Positions 27,201-35,472 of a stretch of DNA of 64,000 nt are shown here, one piece after another (within the stretch, counting starts at the first letter, position 1; each line of letters opens with the position of its first letter). Under the pieces are notes generated by a model that made no database searches, had not been told where the DNA came from, and worked only from the letters and a program-made list of their open reading frames with translations. A program made the translations under genes and the position numbers. The stretch is from Bacteroidota bacterium (lineage in GTDB: Bacteria; Bacteroidota; Bacteroidia; Flavobacteriales; Schleiferiaceae), in contig VGFU01000007.1 in NCBI GenBank assembly GCA_016868755.1, forward strand, positions 1 through 64,000, given 5' to 3'.

Positions 27201-28441
27201 GGAAGTTCTTTGGGCCAACAAACGAACGGACGGGTGATTACTTGACTATAAACGCTCAACGGAAGGATTTCGGATGCCTGCGTCAACGGAAGTACGGTTC
27301 CGTTGCGCTTTAGAAGCTTAATTTCTTGTTTGTCAGACGCATAGGTTTTGTTGGAAGCCACCCCTTCGAGCACAAAGTGGGCGGAATCTGCGGGCGAAAG
27401 CCCCATTGCCTGGCCAACCGAGACCTCAAGGGCCCGACGGTCGTCGACCGTTAGGGGAGCGTCCAAAAACTTGATGCGAAAGAGTTTGCGCTCGATGATG
27501 CGCCGACTTAGTGCGCTGAGCACCGGGTCGCCGTGGCGCTGCCACTGCTTAATTGCGCTGAGGATGTCGCTGTCGTCGAGCTGGGTAAAGAGTTCGAGGA
27601 GCTCCGGTTCTTCGGTGAATTCGGAGTGGTTGGGGCGGCGGCGAAGCAGGGTGGAAAGCTCCGTTCCGGCAAAAAGCGAATCGCCGCGCTGGGCGAGCAT
27701 CGAGGCCCGTCGCAGCACCTCGACGAGCATGTGTTCGGCGCTGAGCACCGTTTTGTGCATGTAGACCTGCCAGTACATCAGGCTACGGCTCATCAGGAAC
27801 TTCTCGATCGACGTAATCGCCTTGTGCTCCAGAACAAGATGCCCGTCGGCCACGTGCAGCATTTCAAGCAGGCGGTCGCTGTTGATGGCTCCCTCGATGA
27901 CGCCGGTGTAAAAGGCGTCGCGCTTGAGGTAGTCCATGCGGTCCATGTCGAGCTGCGACGAGATGAGTTCGTGCAAAAAGCGCTTGGGGTGGCTGCCTTC
28001 AAAAATGGCGATGGCTTCGTCAAGCGTTCCGCCGAATTCGTCGTTGAGCCGGCGCATAATGAGGCGCGAAACCGTTTCGTGGTGCACCCCGTCGAGCAAG
28101 GTGTGCTCCAGGGCGTGGCTAAACGGACCGTGGCCGACGTCGTGAAGGAGGATGGCGATTTGCGCGGATTCCGCTTCAGACGCGGTGATTTCGACGCCCT
28201 TGCGGGCCAAAACCTGAAGCGCCTTGTGCATGAGGTGCATCGCGCCAAGGGCGTGGTGAAAGCGGGTGTGGTAGGCGCCTGGGTAAACCAAGTAGCTCAG
28301 TCCCAGCTGGCTAATGCGGCGGAGTCGCTGAAAATACGGGTGCTCAACCAGGTCAAAAATCCGCTCCGACGGCAGCGAAATAAAACCGTAGATCGGATCG
28401 TTAAAAAGTTTGAACTTGTTGGTCGCGGGAACGGGCGGCAT
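27188..28441 (-). CDS. HD-domain phosphohydrolase (dGTPase-like family)
   Basis: 417 residues from ATG 28441, chosen because TAAGTTTG (28460-28467 on this strand) lies 18 bases upstream. FKLFNDPIYGFISLP opens the protein. HTRFHHALGAMHLM and AILLHDVGHGPFSHALEH supply the metal-binding His and HD residues, and SSQLDMDRMDYLKRDAFYTG is a further family landmark. It resembles SAMHD1/dGTPase-related hydrolases; the true substrate is not known. The gene is divergent from porX and heads the lipid A operon. Confidence 0.93.
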   Translation of the reverse strand: MPPVPATNKFKLFNDPIYGFISLPSERIFDLVEHPYFQRLRRISQLGLSYLVYPGAYHTRFHHALGAMHLMHKALQVLARKGVEITASEAESAQIAILLHDVGHGPFSHALEHTLLDGVHHETVSRLIMRRLNDEFGGTLDEAIAIFEGSHPKRFLHELISSQLDMDRMDYLKRDAFYTGVIEGAINSDRLLEMLHVADGHLVLEHKAITSIEKFLMSRSLMYWQVYMHKTVLSAEHMLVEVLRRASMLAQRGDSLFAGTELSTLLRRRPNHSEFTEEPELLELFTQLDDSDILSAIKQWQRHGDPVLSALSRRIIERKLFRIKFLDAPLTVDDRRALEVSVGQAMGLSPADSAHFVLEGVASNKTYASDKQEIKLLKRNGTVLPLTQASEILPLSVYSQVITRPFVCWPKELPWIR

Positions 28442-28459
28442 GGAACGAGCTTGAGTACC

Positions 28460-28467
28460 CAAACTTA
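28460..28467 (-). promoter_or_regulatory. Putative -7 element of the HD-lpxD-lpxC/fabZ-lpxA operon
   Basis: TAAGTTTG on the minus strand, a full match to TAnnTTTG, 18 bases before the ATG at 28441 in the 37-base gap to porX. No comparable element is visible for porX itself. Confidence 0.55.
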
Positions 28468-28478
28468 ACCACAAAAAC

Positions 28479-30035
28479 ATGGAAAATTCGCGGATTTTAT
28501 GGGTCGACGACGAAGTAGAGGCACTTCGTCCGCACATTCTCTACTTGGAGGGCCGCGGAATCCAGGTGCTCACGGCCACCAACGCCGCCGATGCGCTGGC
28601 GCTGATCCGCAGCGAATCGCTGGACGGGGTGCTGCTCGACGAGCACATGCCGGGGCCGAGCGGACTCGACGTGCTCCCCCAAATCAAAGCGCTGAAGCCT
28701 GCGCTCCCGGTGGTTATGGTGACCAAAAGCGAAGAAGAAGGCCTGATGACCGAGGCGTTGGGGTCGCAGCTGGCCGACTACCTGCTTAAGCCCGTGCAGC
28801 CGCGCCAAGTCTTGTCAACCCTCACCCGCATTCTGGGTCAGGGAGCGCTGCAGGGCGCACGAAGTGCAAGCCGCTACCAGCAGGAGTTTCGCGAGCTGGG
28901 TGCCCGAATTGCCGACGCCCACGACTGGGCCTCCTGGACCGAAATCTATCGGGAACTTCTGCGCTGGGACCGCGAACTCGCGGGCGGCGAGGCTGAGTCC
29001 ATGCGCGCCATGCTCGACCACCAGCGCGAAGAGGCCAACCGCTTGTTCACGCGGTGGTGGTCCGAGGCCTATCCGCGTCTGCTTCACGACGACGAGTCTC
29101 CCTGCCTGTTCAGCCACCAGCTCCTCGACGTGCGCGTTAAACCCTTGCTGGACCGCGGCGAAAAAGTAGTCATGCTGGTCTTTGACAACCTGCGCCTCGA
29201 CCAGTGGCAAGAGATCCAGTCGCTGATGACGGGCAAGTTCCGCGTCGAATCCGACGATTTGTATGCGAGCATTCTGCCCACGGCTACGCAGTACGCCCGC
29301 AACGCGCTCTTGGGCGGAGCCATGCCTTCGGAACTCGCCAAGCGGCACCCGGACCGCTGGGTGCGCGACGTGCTCGACGCCGAGGGCGGACGAAACAGCC
29401 ACGAAGACTTTTTTTTGGCGCACTGGGCGACCCGCAACGGTCTGGCTACTCCGGGCTACGCGAAGCTGACGCACGCGACCAGCGAGCAGCGCTTCGTGTC
29501 GAAGTGGCGCGAACACCGAGGCAAGTCCCTCGTTGCCGTGGTCGTGAACTTTATCGACCGCATGAGCCACGCCAAGACCGACGAGGTCATTTTGCGCGAT
29601 TTGGCCCGAGACGACCGCGGGTTTCGCAGCCTTACCGCCTCGTGGTGGACGCATTCTCCGCTCCGCGCGTGGGTCGACGATTTGGCGCACGACGGCACCA
29701 CCTTGGTCGTGACCACCGACCACGGCACCGTTACCGTGCGCAAGCCGGTGAGCGTGCGGGGCCCCCGTGAGCTCACGGCCAACCTGCGCTACAAAGTGGG
29801 CCGAGGTCTTGAGTTCAAAGAAAAGGAGGTTGCCCTGGTCGATGAACCCGAGCGCTTGGGGATTCCGGCCACTAACCTGGGCGATAAGGTGCTGTTCGCG
29901 GGGGAGCAAGATTACTTCGCGTACCAGAGCCAGTACCACCACCACGTCGAGAAGTTTGACGGGAGCTACCAGCACGGCGGAATTTCGCTCGAAGAAGTCA
30001 TTGTTCCGTTTGCCGTGCTGCGTCCGCGTGGCTGA
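28479..30035 (+). CDS. porX: PorX-type response regulator with PglZ domain
   Basis: 518 residues. Residues 1-125 form a CheY-like receiver: acidic pair Asp10-Asp11 (WVDDE), phospho-acceptor Asp54 (VLLDEHMPGPSG) and Lys in MVTKSEEEG. Residues of about 190-515 form the alkaline-phosphatase-like PglZ domain, with LVFDNLRLDQWQ and VVTTDHGTVTV as metal-ligand segments. This architecture is that of PorX, which with kinase PorY and a sigma factor controls the type IX secretion system in Porphyromonas. The T9SS cargo at 50631 fits. tsaE follows 12 bases later. PorY is not in the window. Confidence 0.94.
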   Translation: MENSRILWVDDEVEALRPHILYLEGRGIQVLTATNAADALALIRSESLDGVLLDEHMPGPSGLDVLPQIKALKPALPVVMVTKSEEEGLMTEALGSQLADYLLKPVQPRQVLSTLTRILGQGALQGARSASRYQQEFRELGARIADAHDWASWTEIYRELLRWDRELAGGEAESMRAMLDHQREEANRLFTRWWSEAYPRLLHDDESPCLFSHQLLDVRVKPLLDRGEKVVMLVFDNLRLDQWQEIQSLMTGKFRVESDDLYASILPTATQYARNALLGGAMPSELAKRHPDRWVRDVLDAEGGRNSHEDFFLAHWATRNGLATPGYAKLTHATSEQRFVSKWREHRGKSLVAVVVNFIDRMSHAKTDEVILRDLARDDRGFRSLTASWWTHSPLRAWVDDLAHDGTTLVVTTDHGTVTVRKPVSVRGPRELTANLRYKVGRGLEFKEKEVALVDEPERLGIPATNLGDKVLFAGEQDYFAYQSQYHHHVEKFDGSYQHGGISLEEVIVPFAVLRPRG

Positions 30036-30047
30036 CCTTTGCCACCG

Positions 30048-30467
30048 ATGAACACGACCGTTTTGACCCACCCCGACGACTGGCTGAGTTGGGCAGAGGC
30101 CCACCGCGAGGCGCTGAATGGCACCGTAGCCTTGCACGGAGGGATGGGCGCCGGAAAAACTACGGCAGTCGGCTACTGGCTGCGCGTTTTGGGTTCGCAC
30201 GACCGGGCGAGCAGTCCGACGTTTGCGCTGGTGAACGAGTACGCGGCTCCCGCCGGGCCAATCTACCACTTTGATTTGCACCGGTTAGACCGCCCCGAAC
30301 AGGTGGCGGCCATGGGCTTTGAGGACTACGTGGCGAGCGGACAGCCCTGCTGGGTCGAGTGGCCCGATCGGGCGGGCGAATTGCTGCCCGAAACGGCGTC
30401 TGAGGTCCGCATTGAAGTGGGGGAGGATGGCTGCAGAAAGGTTACCTTCGTAGGACCCCACCGCTAA
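30048..30467 (+). CDS. tsaE: tRNA threonylcarbamoyladenosine biosynthesis ATPase TsaE
   Basis: 139 residues from ATG 30048. Walker A GGMGAGKTTA is at 31-40, and SSPTFALVNEY, IYHFDLHRLDRPEQV and GFEDYVASGQPCWVEWPDRAG follow; all are characteristic. It supports t6A modification of tRNAs reading ANN codons. GACCTTTG (30034-30041), overlapping the porX stop, ends 6 bases before the ATG and decides this start over the codon at 30039. Confidence 0.96.
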   Translation: MNTTVLTHPDDWLSWAEAHREALNGTVALHGGMGAGKTTAVGYWLRVLGSHDRASSPTFALVNEYAAPAGPIYHFDLHRLDRPEQVAAMGFEDYVASGQPCWVEWPDRAGELLPETASEVRIEVGEDGCRKVTFVGPHR

Positions 30468-30480
30468 TTCCCCCAGGTTT

Positions 30481-31659
30481 ATGGAAGCCGCCCCCGTGTT
30501 TCAAACCCAAGAAGAACGACTTATGGTCGATGCCAAGGCGCAGCGCCTGCGCATCGGAATCCCCTTGGAATCAACGTGGGCCGAGAACCGGGTTGCGTTG
30601 ACCCCCGAAGGCGTACACCTGCTGGTTTCGCAAGGCCACGAGGTCGTGCTCGAGTCCAATGCCGGGGTGGCTGCGCGCTACAGCGACCGCGAATATGCTG
30701 AGGCGGGGGCCGAGGTAACTACCGACCGCCGGGTGGTGTTTGGCTGCCCCGTACTCGCTAAAGTAGAGGCGCCCAGCGAGGCTGAGTGGCCGCTCATGGC
30801 TCAAGGCCAGGTACTGTTTTCGACCCTTCAGCCGGGCACCCTGTCGGCGCCGTTTCTGGCCGCCCTCAAGGCCAAGCGCTGCACGGCATTTAGCTACGGA
30901 AGCATTTTGGACGAAGAAGGTCGCGCTCCCTTCGTTCGTTCCATGGCCGAAATCGGCGGTGGCCAAGCGATAACCGTGGCTATGGAATACCTTTCGACGT
31001 GGTCCGGCGGCAAAGGCTACGCAATGGGTGCCGTAACGGGGGTTCCGCCCACCGAAGTGGTGATTTTGGGCGCCGGAACGGTCGGCACCACCGCCGCCCG
31101 GTTGGCAACGGCCTTGGGTGCAGCCGTCAAAGTCTTTGACTCGTCCCTGACGCGGCTGCAGCGGCTGCGCGAGCGAGTAGGCGATGTGTACACCTGCACG
31201 CTTCAGCCCCAAATTTTGGCCAAGGCCCTGCGCCGCTGCGACGTCGTCATTGGGGCCCTACGCCCCGTGAACGGCCGCACGCCGGTAGTGGTGAGCGAAG
31301 CCATGGTCGCCGGAATGAAGCCGCGCAGCGTCGTGGTTGACCTGAGCATCGACCACGGCGGCTGCTTGGAAACGAGCGAGGTGACCTCGTGGGACGCTCC
31401 GGTCTACACCAAATTTGACGTTACCCACTTTGCCGTGCCCAACATAGCGTCGCGCGTAGCGCGCACGGCCTCGTTCGCCCTCAACAACCTCACGTCGCCC
31501 TTGCTTCGCGACTTGGCCGATGCGGGCGGCGTCGATGAAGCCTTGCGGGCCAAACCGCACTGGCGCCGGGGCGTCTACCTCTACCACGGTCAACTGACCA
31601 GCGCATCCCTCGCCCAGAGCATGGACCAGCCCTTTACCGACTTGGATTTGCTGCTGTGA
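30481..31659 (+). CDS. ald: Alanine dehydrogenase
   Basis: 392 residues from ATG 30481. PNT-type N-terminal domain: RIGIPLESTWAENRVALTPEGV and pyruvate-binding Lys in LAKVEAPSE. NAD domain: VVILGAGTVGTTAARLATALGA. VDLSIDHGGCLETSE and FAVPNIASRVARTAS are family motifs. It reversibly deaminates alanine to pyruvate. The segment that usually reads LHLA with a catalytic His reads TLQPG here, so that His is absent; I believe related Flavobacteria also carry Gln at this place, but activity should not be assumed. An assignment to the wider Ald/transhydrogenase group is certain. It overlaps the next gene by 4 bases. Confidence 0.9.
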   Translation: MEAAPVFQTQEERLMVDAKAQRLRIGIPLESTWAENRVALTPEGVHLLVSQGHEVVLESNAGVAARYSDREYAEAGAEVTTDRRVVFGCPVLAKVEAPSEAEWPLMAQGQVLFSTLQPGTLSAPFLAALKAKRCTAFSYGSILDEEGRAPFVRSMAEIGGGQAITVAMEYLSTWSGGKGYAMGAVTGVPPTEVVILGAGTVGTTAARLATALGAAVKVFDSSLTRLQRLRERVGDVYTCTLQPQILAKALRRCDVVIGALRPVNGRTPVVVSEAMVAGMKPRSVVVDLSIDHGGCLETSEVTSWDAPVYTKFDVTHFAVPNIASRVARTASFALNNLTSPLLRDLADAGGVDEALRAKPHWRRGVYLYHGQLTSASLAQSMDQPFTDLDLLL

Positions 31660-32030
31660 AAAAGCTCCTTCGGCGCCTGCTGTGGTACGGATTCGGAGTC
31701 GGGTTGGGCGTACTGCTCGTCGGCTTTTTGTTTCGCGACCGCGATTTTGAATGCTCCTACTTTCCCAACGATCGGGTGCTCGCCGAACTTCACCGCAAGC
31801 CGGTGTGCGGCGCGGACTCCACGCTTTGGAACCAGCTAGGGGCCGATTCGGCGGTGCTCCGCGCTTTTTTGACCCTGGGCGAAGTCGATTTTAGCGAAAG
31901 CCAAACGCGCACCCGCCACGACGCTACGGTGCCCGCGTACTGGATCGACGTGGATTTTCAGGACCGCCGTTGGCGCGGACTTTGGGAGGTTCGCCGCGAC
32001 AGCGCGTGGCTCGTTCGCCTTGAGCCCTGA
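31656..32030 (+). CDS. Small single-pass membrane protein (possibly DUF4258-like)
   Basis: 124 residues from GTG 31656, overlapping the ald stop as GTGA. It has a basic N-terminus, one membrane helix (about 8-28), and a soluble part with CSYFPNDRVLAELHRK, LGEVDFSESQTRTRHDA and YWIDVDFQD. From memory this looks like the DUF4258-type proteins often encoded after ald in Flavobacteria; not verified. The coupling to ald suggests a shared role. No catalytic residues are recognised. Confidence 0.85.
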   Translation: MKKLLRRLLWYGFGVGLGVLLVGFLFRDRDFECSYFPNDRVLAELHRKPVCGADSTLWNQLGADSAVLRAFLTLGEVDFSESQTRTRHDATVPAYWIDVDFQDRRWRGLWEVRRDSAWLVRLEP

Positions 32031-32034
32031 GGGC

Positions 32035-33225
32035 CTACCGAAGCGCTTTTCTGCGCGCGGACTCCTTTCGAAGCATCATGAGTTCCCGACCGGTCTGGCC
32101 CGCCACCGAAGTGTTTTCTTCGGCGCGGCGCAGCAAGTAGGGCATAACGTTAACAATCGGTCCAAACGGTAGGTACTTGGCTACGCGAAACCCGTGGTGC
32201 CCCAAAATGAAGCTGATGAAGTCGCTCATACCGTAAAGCTGAGCAAACCACACGGGGGCTTCCTGCGGATTCCACCCCTTTGAAACCAGGATCTCGGCCG
32301 CCAAGCGGGTGCTGTCCTCGTTGTGCGTGCCCACCACGACGGCTGCACGTCCGGGTTGTTCGAGCGTGCCGATGGCGTCGAGCATTAGGCGAAGGCAGGC
32401 ATCGTATTCGGCGTCGGTATGGGCCTTGTCGGGCTGAATCGGCGAAGCATAGCCCATAGCGTTGGCGCGGGCGCGTTCTTTTTCCATGTAGGCTCCGCGA
32501 ACGAGCTTAACGCCGTAGCAGTAGCCGTGGGCGGACGCATGCTCCAGGTCGGCGCGCAGCTGGTCCTGACGACCCACGCGGTAGCACTGAATCGTCGTCA
32601 TCACCACTACGCGGTCGGTGTTGAACTCCATCATGGCCTCGCGGGCCAGCTGATCAATGGCGCCCTGGATCCAGGTCTCTTCGGCATCGATCATGAGCGT
32701 ACGCCCTGATTTGGCGGCGAAATGCGCCATGCGGCGTATGCGAGCGCGAACTTTTTGGAGCTGCTGCGCTTTTTCGGAGGTCAGTTCCGCCCCCAAGCTT
32801 AGGTGCTCGAGCAGGTCGTGGGGCGCAATGCCCGTCATTTTGAACACCCCGAGGCTCAGACCGGGTTCGTGGGCGGCAAGCGCCAGCGTCTGCAGGGCCA
32901 CTTCCACCGTTTGGTCGAACGCGGCGTCGGTGGTTTGGCCTTCAACCGAATAGTCCAAAATGCTGCCCACCTTGGCGTTCCACAGGCGCTGGATGGCGGG
33001 GCGGCTTTCGGCAACCGTTTCGCCGCCGCAAAATTGCCGGAACACCGTTGCGCGTACCAGCCCTTTGACCGGTAGCCGCCACTTCAGGGCCCAAAGGCTC
33101 AGGGCTTTTCCGGCCGAAACCAAGTTGGGCGAAGCGAGCACGCCAAAGATCATGCGGGCACGCCGCAGGTCGGCAGGTGAGGCGTGCTGGAAGGCCAGCG
33201 CGGTATCCGAAAAGTCGAGCTTCAC
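32035..33225 (-). CDS. putA: Proline dehydrogenase
   Basis: 396 residues from GTG 33225. This is a monofunctional FAD-dependent proline dehydrogenase (TIM barrel), oxidising proline to pyrroline-5-carboxylate. LMIDAEETWIQGAID, GVKLVRGAYMEKERARA, VVVGTHNEDSTRLAAE and the C-terminal FGPIVNVMPYLLRRAEENTS are diagnostic. It ends 4 bases from the convergent small membrane protein gene. TATCTTTG (33250-33257 on this strand) lies 24 bases upstream. The symbol follows the PutA proline dehydrogenase domain; there is no aldehyde dehydrogenase part. Confidence 0.95.
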   Translation of the reverse strand: MKLDFSDTALAFQHASPADLRRARMIFGVLASPNLVSAGKALSLWALKWRLPVKGLVRATVFRQFCGGETVAESRPAIQRLWNAKVGSILDYSVEGQTTDAAFDQTVEVALQTLALAAHEPGLSLGVFKMTGIAPHDLLEHLSLGAELTSEKAQQLQKVRARIRRMAHFAAKSGRTLMIDAEETWIQGAIDQLAREAMMEFNTDRVVVMTTIQCYRVGRQDQLRADLEHASAHGYCYGVKLVRGAYMEKERARANAMGYASPIQPDKAHTDAEYDACLRLMLDAIGTLEQPGRAAVVVGTHNEDSTRLAAEILVSKGWNPQEAPVWFAQLYGMSDFISFILGHHGFRVAKYLPFGPIVNVMPYLLRRAEENTSVAGQTGRELMMLRKESARRKALR

Positions 33226-33249
33226 AGAACTAAGGTTTCAAGGTTCGTG

Positions 33250-33280
33250 CAAAGATATGGGCCGACATGCTCGACCTTTG
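33250..33280. promoter_or_regulatory. Divergent promoters, proline dehydrogenase / aroB
   Basis: TATCTTTG on the minus strand (33250-33257) and GACCTTTG on the plus strand (33273-33280) stand in a 59-base intergenic region. The plus element ends 4 bases before the aroB ATG at 33285. Confidence 0.55.
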
Positions 33281-33284
33281 TGGA

Positions 33285-34337
33285 ATGGAACTTCATCCGG
33301 TGCGTGCCCTGGGGCCGACAGCGTGGAACGAGCTCAGCGCGTGGCTGTTGCAGCGCGCGGGATCCTACACTTCGTACCACATCCTTGTGGACAGCACCAC
33401 CCACGAGTGCGTGCTGCCGCGGTTCATGGCCGAAATCGAAGGCCTGGCCGACGCCCACATTCTCGAAGTTGAGCCCGGCGAGGCCTCCAAAGACTTGGCC
33501 CTGGTCGAGCAATTGGCCTTGGGGCTTCGCGACGAAGGAGCGGACCGCCGTGCCCTGCTCATTGCCTTGGGCGGAGGTGTGGTCTGCGACCTCGCCGGCC
33601 TGCTGGCGACACTGTACTTGCGGGGAATTGACCTCGTGCTTGTGCCGACGTCGCTGCTGGCGATGGTCGACGCGGCCTGGGGCGGAAAAAACGGGGTGGA
33701 TTCCGAAGGCACCAAAAACTTACTCGGAACGTGGCGGCCCGAAGCACCCGTCTTTGCCGACGTGCGGGCCCTTGAAACCCTTCCCGACCGCGAATGGCGC
33801 CAAGGCTGGGCCGAGCTGCTGAAGCAAGCTTGGATTGCCGGCGGCGGCCTGTGGCAAACGGCGTCAACGGCTGACTGGACGCAGTCCGCGCTGCTGATGG
33901 CCGAAGCCGCTCAGGTCAAGCTCGAGGTAGTCGCCCAAGATCCCTTCGAACGCGGAACCCGCCGGGCGTTGCTCAACATGGGCCACACGGTCGGCCACGC
34001 CGTGGAAAGCCTGGCACTTGAGGCCCGAGGAACGACCGGACACGGCGATGCGGTCGCCCTGGGGCTATCGGTTGAATCGCGGGTTCTCGACGCCCTTGGC
34101 CGCCCCGGGGCTACCGATCGAGACCTGCTGCGCCGACGCCTCGAGGCTGACTTTGACTTTGCCGAATTCCGCGGTCTTGATTCCCGCGACGTCTGGGCCC
34201 GCATGCAGCACGATAAAAAAAGGCTCGGCGGGCAACTGCGACTGGTTTGGTGCCCCCAGCCAGGCGAGGCCGAACAGGTCGAGGTTTTGACCGAGGCGGC
34301 CTTCATACAGGCTTGGACGACCGATGCGCTCCGTTGA
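33285..34337 (+). CDS. aroB: 3-dehydroquinate synthase
   Basis: 350 residues from ATG 33285; an in-frame ATG at 33267 precedes the promoter-like element and is rejected. It catalyses the second shikimate-pathway step. ALGGGVVCDLAGLLATLYLRG is the NAD site, VPTSLLAMVDAAWGGKNGVD follows, and NMGHTVGHAVES and GHGDAVALG hold zinc ligands. VDAAWGGKNG differs a little from the usual VD.S.GGK.G. It overlaps aroA by 14 bases, so both are probably translated together. Confidence 0.95.
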   Translation: MELHPVRALGPTAWNELSAWLLQRAGSYTSYHILVDSTTHECVLPRFMAEIEGLADAHILEVEPGEASKDLALVEQLALGLRDEGADRRALLIALGGGVVCDLAGLLATLYLRGIDLVLVPTSLLAMVDAAWGGKNGVDSEGTKNLLGTWRPEAPVFADVRALETLPDREWRQGWAELLKQAWIAGGGLWQTASTADWTQSALLMAEAAQVKLEVVAQDPFERGTRRALLNMGHTVGHAVESLALEARGTTGHGDAVALGLSVESRVLDALGRPGATDRDLLRRRLEADFDFAEFRGLDSRDVWARMQHDKKRLGGQLRLVWCPQPGEAEQVEVLTEAAFIQAWTTDALR

Positions 34338-35472
34338 ACTCCCCTACGCCAAAAGCTTAGCGAACCGACAGCTCGTGCTGCGCGCGGTGCGGAACGAGTC
34401 GCTTCCCCTGCCCGACGCACGGTGGAGCGGCGACATGAACGCCATGCTTCGGGTGCTTCAGGCTCCCGCAGGGGCCGACGGAGTTCGGCGCGCCGACGCG
34501 GGGCCCGCCGGCACGGCCTACCGGTTTGGCATGGCCTATTGGGCGGCCCAGCCCGGCGCAAACGTGCTTCTTGTGGCCGAAGAGCGCTTGCGCGAACGCC
34601 CCATAGCGCCCTTGGTGGCGGCCCTTCGTTCCATGGGCGGCCAGCTTGAGCCCGATCCCAGCGGTTGGCGCATTCAGGGCACCCTGCTTCGGGGCGGAGT
34701 CGTCTCCGTGGATGCTCGATTGAGTTCCCAATTTGCCTCGGCCGTCCAGCTGATTTCGACGTGCTGCAGCGCGCCGGTGAAGCTTGAGCTTCCGCTGGGG
34801 GTTGCCAGCGCCCCCTATTTGGCCATGACCCAAGCGCTGATTGAAGGCAGCGCGCCGACTTGGCCGCCTGAGCGCGATTGGTCTGCCGCCTTGGTGTTTT
34901 TGGCCGCCGTGGGCTTGAGCGGAATCCCGATCCGCCTTGAAGGACTCCGCGGCTCGAGCCTTCAGGGCGATGCGCGTTCCGCCCATTGGGGGGCTGAACT
35001 CGGTTTTTCGGTCACGTCAACCGGCGACGAATGCCTGGAAGTTCACCCGGCTCCCTGGACGCGCGAAGCGTGGAATCCCGATTTTGGCGAAACCCCCGAC
35101 CTGGCCATGCCCGCGGTTGTTGCCGCGGCATTGGGCGGACGTCCAGGCCGCGCGACGGGCCTTCACACGCTGAATACCAAAGAATCTCCGCGCTTGGACG
35201 CCACGGTGGCGTTTCTCTCCGCGCTGGGCTGCGGGGTTCGCCACGGGTCGGATTGGATCGAATGGACCCCCGGGGCTGCACCGACCGCGGGATGCGTGGT
35301 GCTCGACAGCCTCCAGGACCACCGGATGGCGTTTTGCGCGGCGCTGGCCTCGCTTCGGTACCCCGTTCAGCTCACGGGCGCCGAGGCGGTGGCCAAGTCG
35401 TTTCCCGACTTTTGGGGGCAGTTTCGCGCAGCTTTTGGCGCGGAACCGCTGCCAGGTCGCACTGCGCACTAA
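34324..35472 (+). CDS. aroA: 3-phosphoshikimate 1-carboxyvinyltransferase (EPSP synthase), divergent
   Basis: 382 residues, shorter than the usual 400-430. Recognisable sites are AKSLANRQL (substrate Lys, Ser and Arg, but the usual Gly-Ser before the Lys is Tyr-Ala), AGTAYRFG, ERLRERPIAPLV (Arg), SSQFASAVQLIS, NTKESPRL, DHRMAFCAAL and KSFPDFWGQF. All main PEP/shikimate-phosphate contacts are present, so function is likely despite drift. It forms a two-gene unit with aroB. Its last 100 bases overlap, tail to tail, a minus-strand gene. Confidence 0.93.
   Translation: MRSVELPYAKSLANRQLVLRAVRNESLPLPDARWSGDMNAMLRVLQAPAGADGVRRADAGPAGTAYRFGMAYWAAQPGANVLLVAEERLRERPIAPLVAALRSMGGQLEPDPSGWRIQGTLLRGGVVSVDARLSSQFASAVQLISTCCSAPVKLELPLGVASAPYLAMTQALIEGSAPTWPPERDWSAALVFLAAVGLSGIPIRLEGLRGSSLQGDARSAHWGAELGFSVTSTGDECLEVHPAPWTREAWNPDFGETPDLAMPAVVAAALGGRPGRATGLHTLNTKESPRLDATVAFLSALGCGVRHGSDWIEWTPGAAPTAGCVVLDSLQDHRMAFCAALASLRYPVQLTGAEAVAKSFPDFWGQFRAAFGAEPLPGRTAH

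Noticed and set aside
28815-30281. 488-codon minus-strand frame opposite porX and tsaE
   Set aside because: Both plus-strand genes are clearly recognised; the reverse frame is motif-free and Gln/Val/His-rich, as expected for antisense text.
34324-35472. aroA as a pseudogene because of its divergent first motif
   Set aside because: Lys, Arg and Ser contacts in later motifs (SSQF, DHRMA, KSFPDF) are intact and the frame is complete, so a working but divergent enzyme is more likely.
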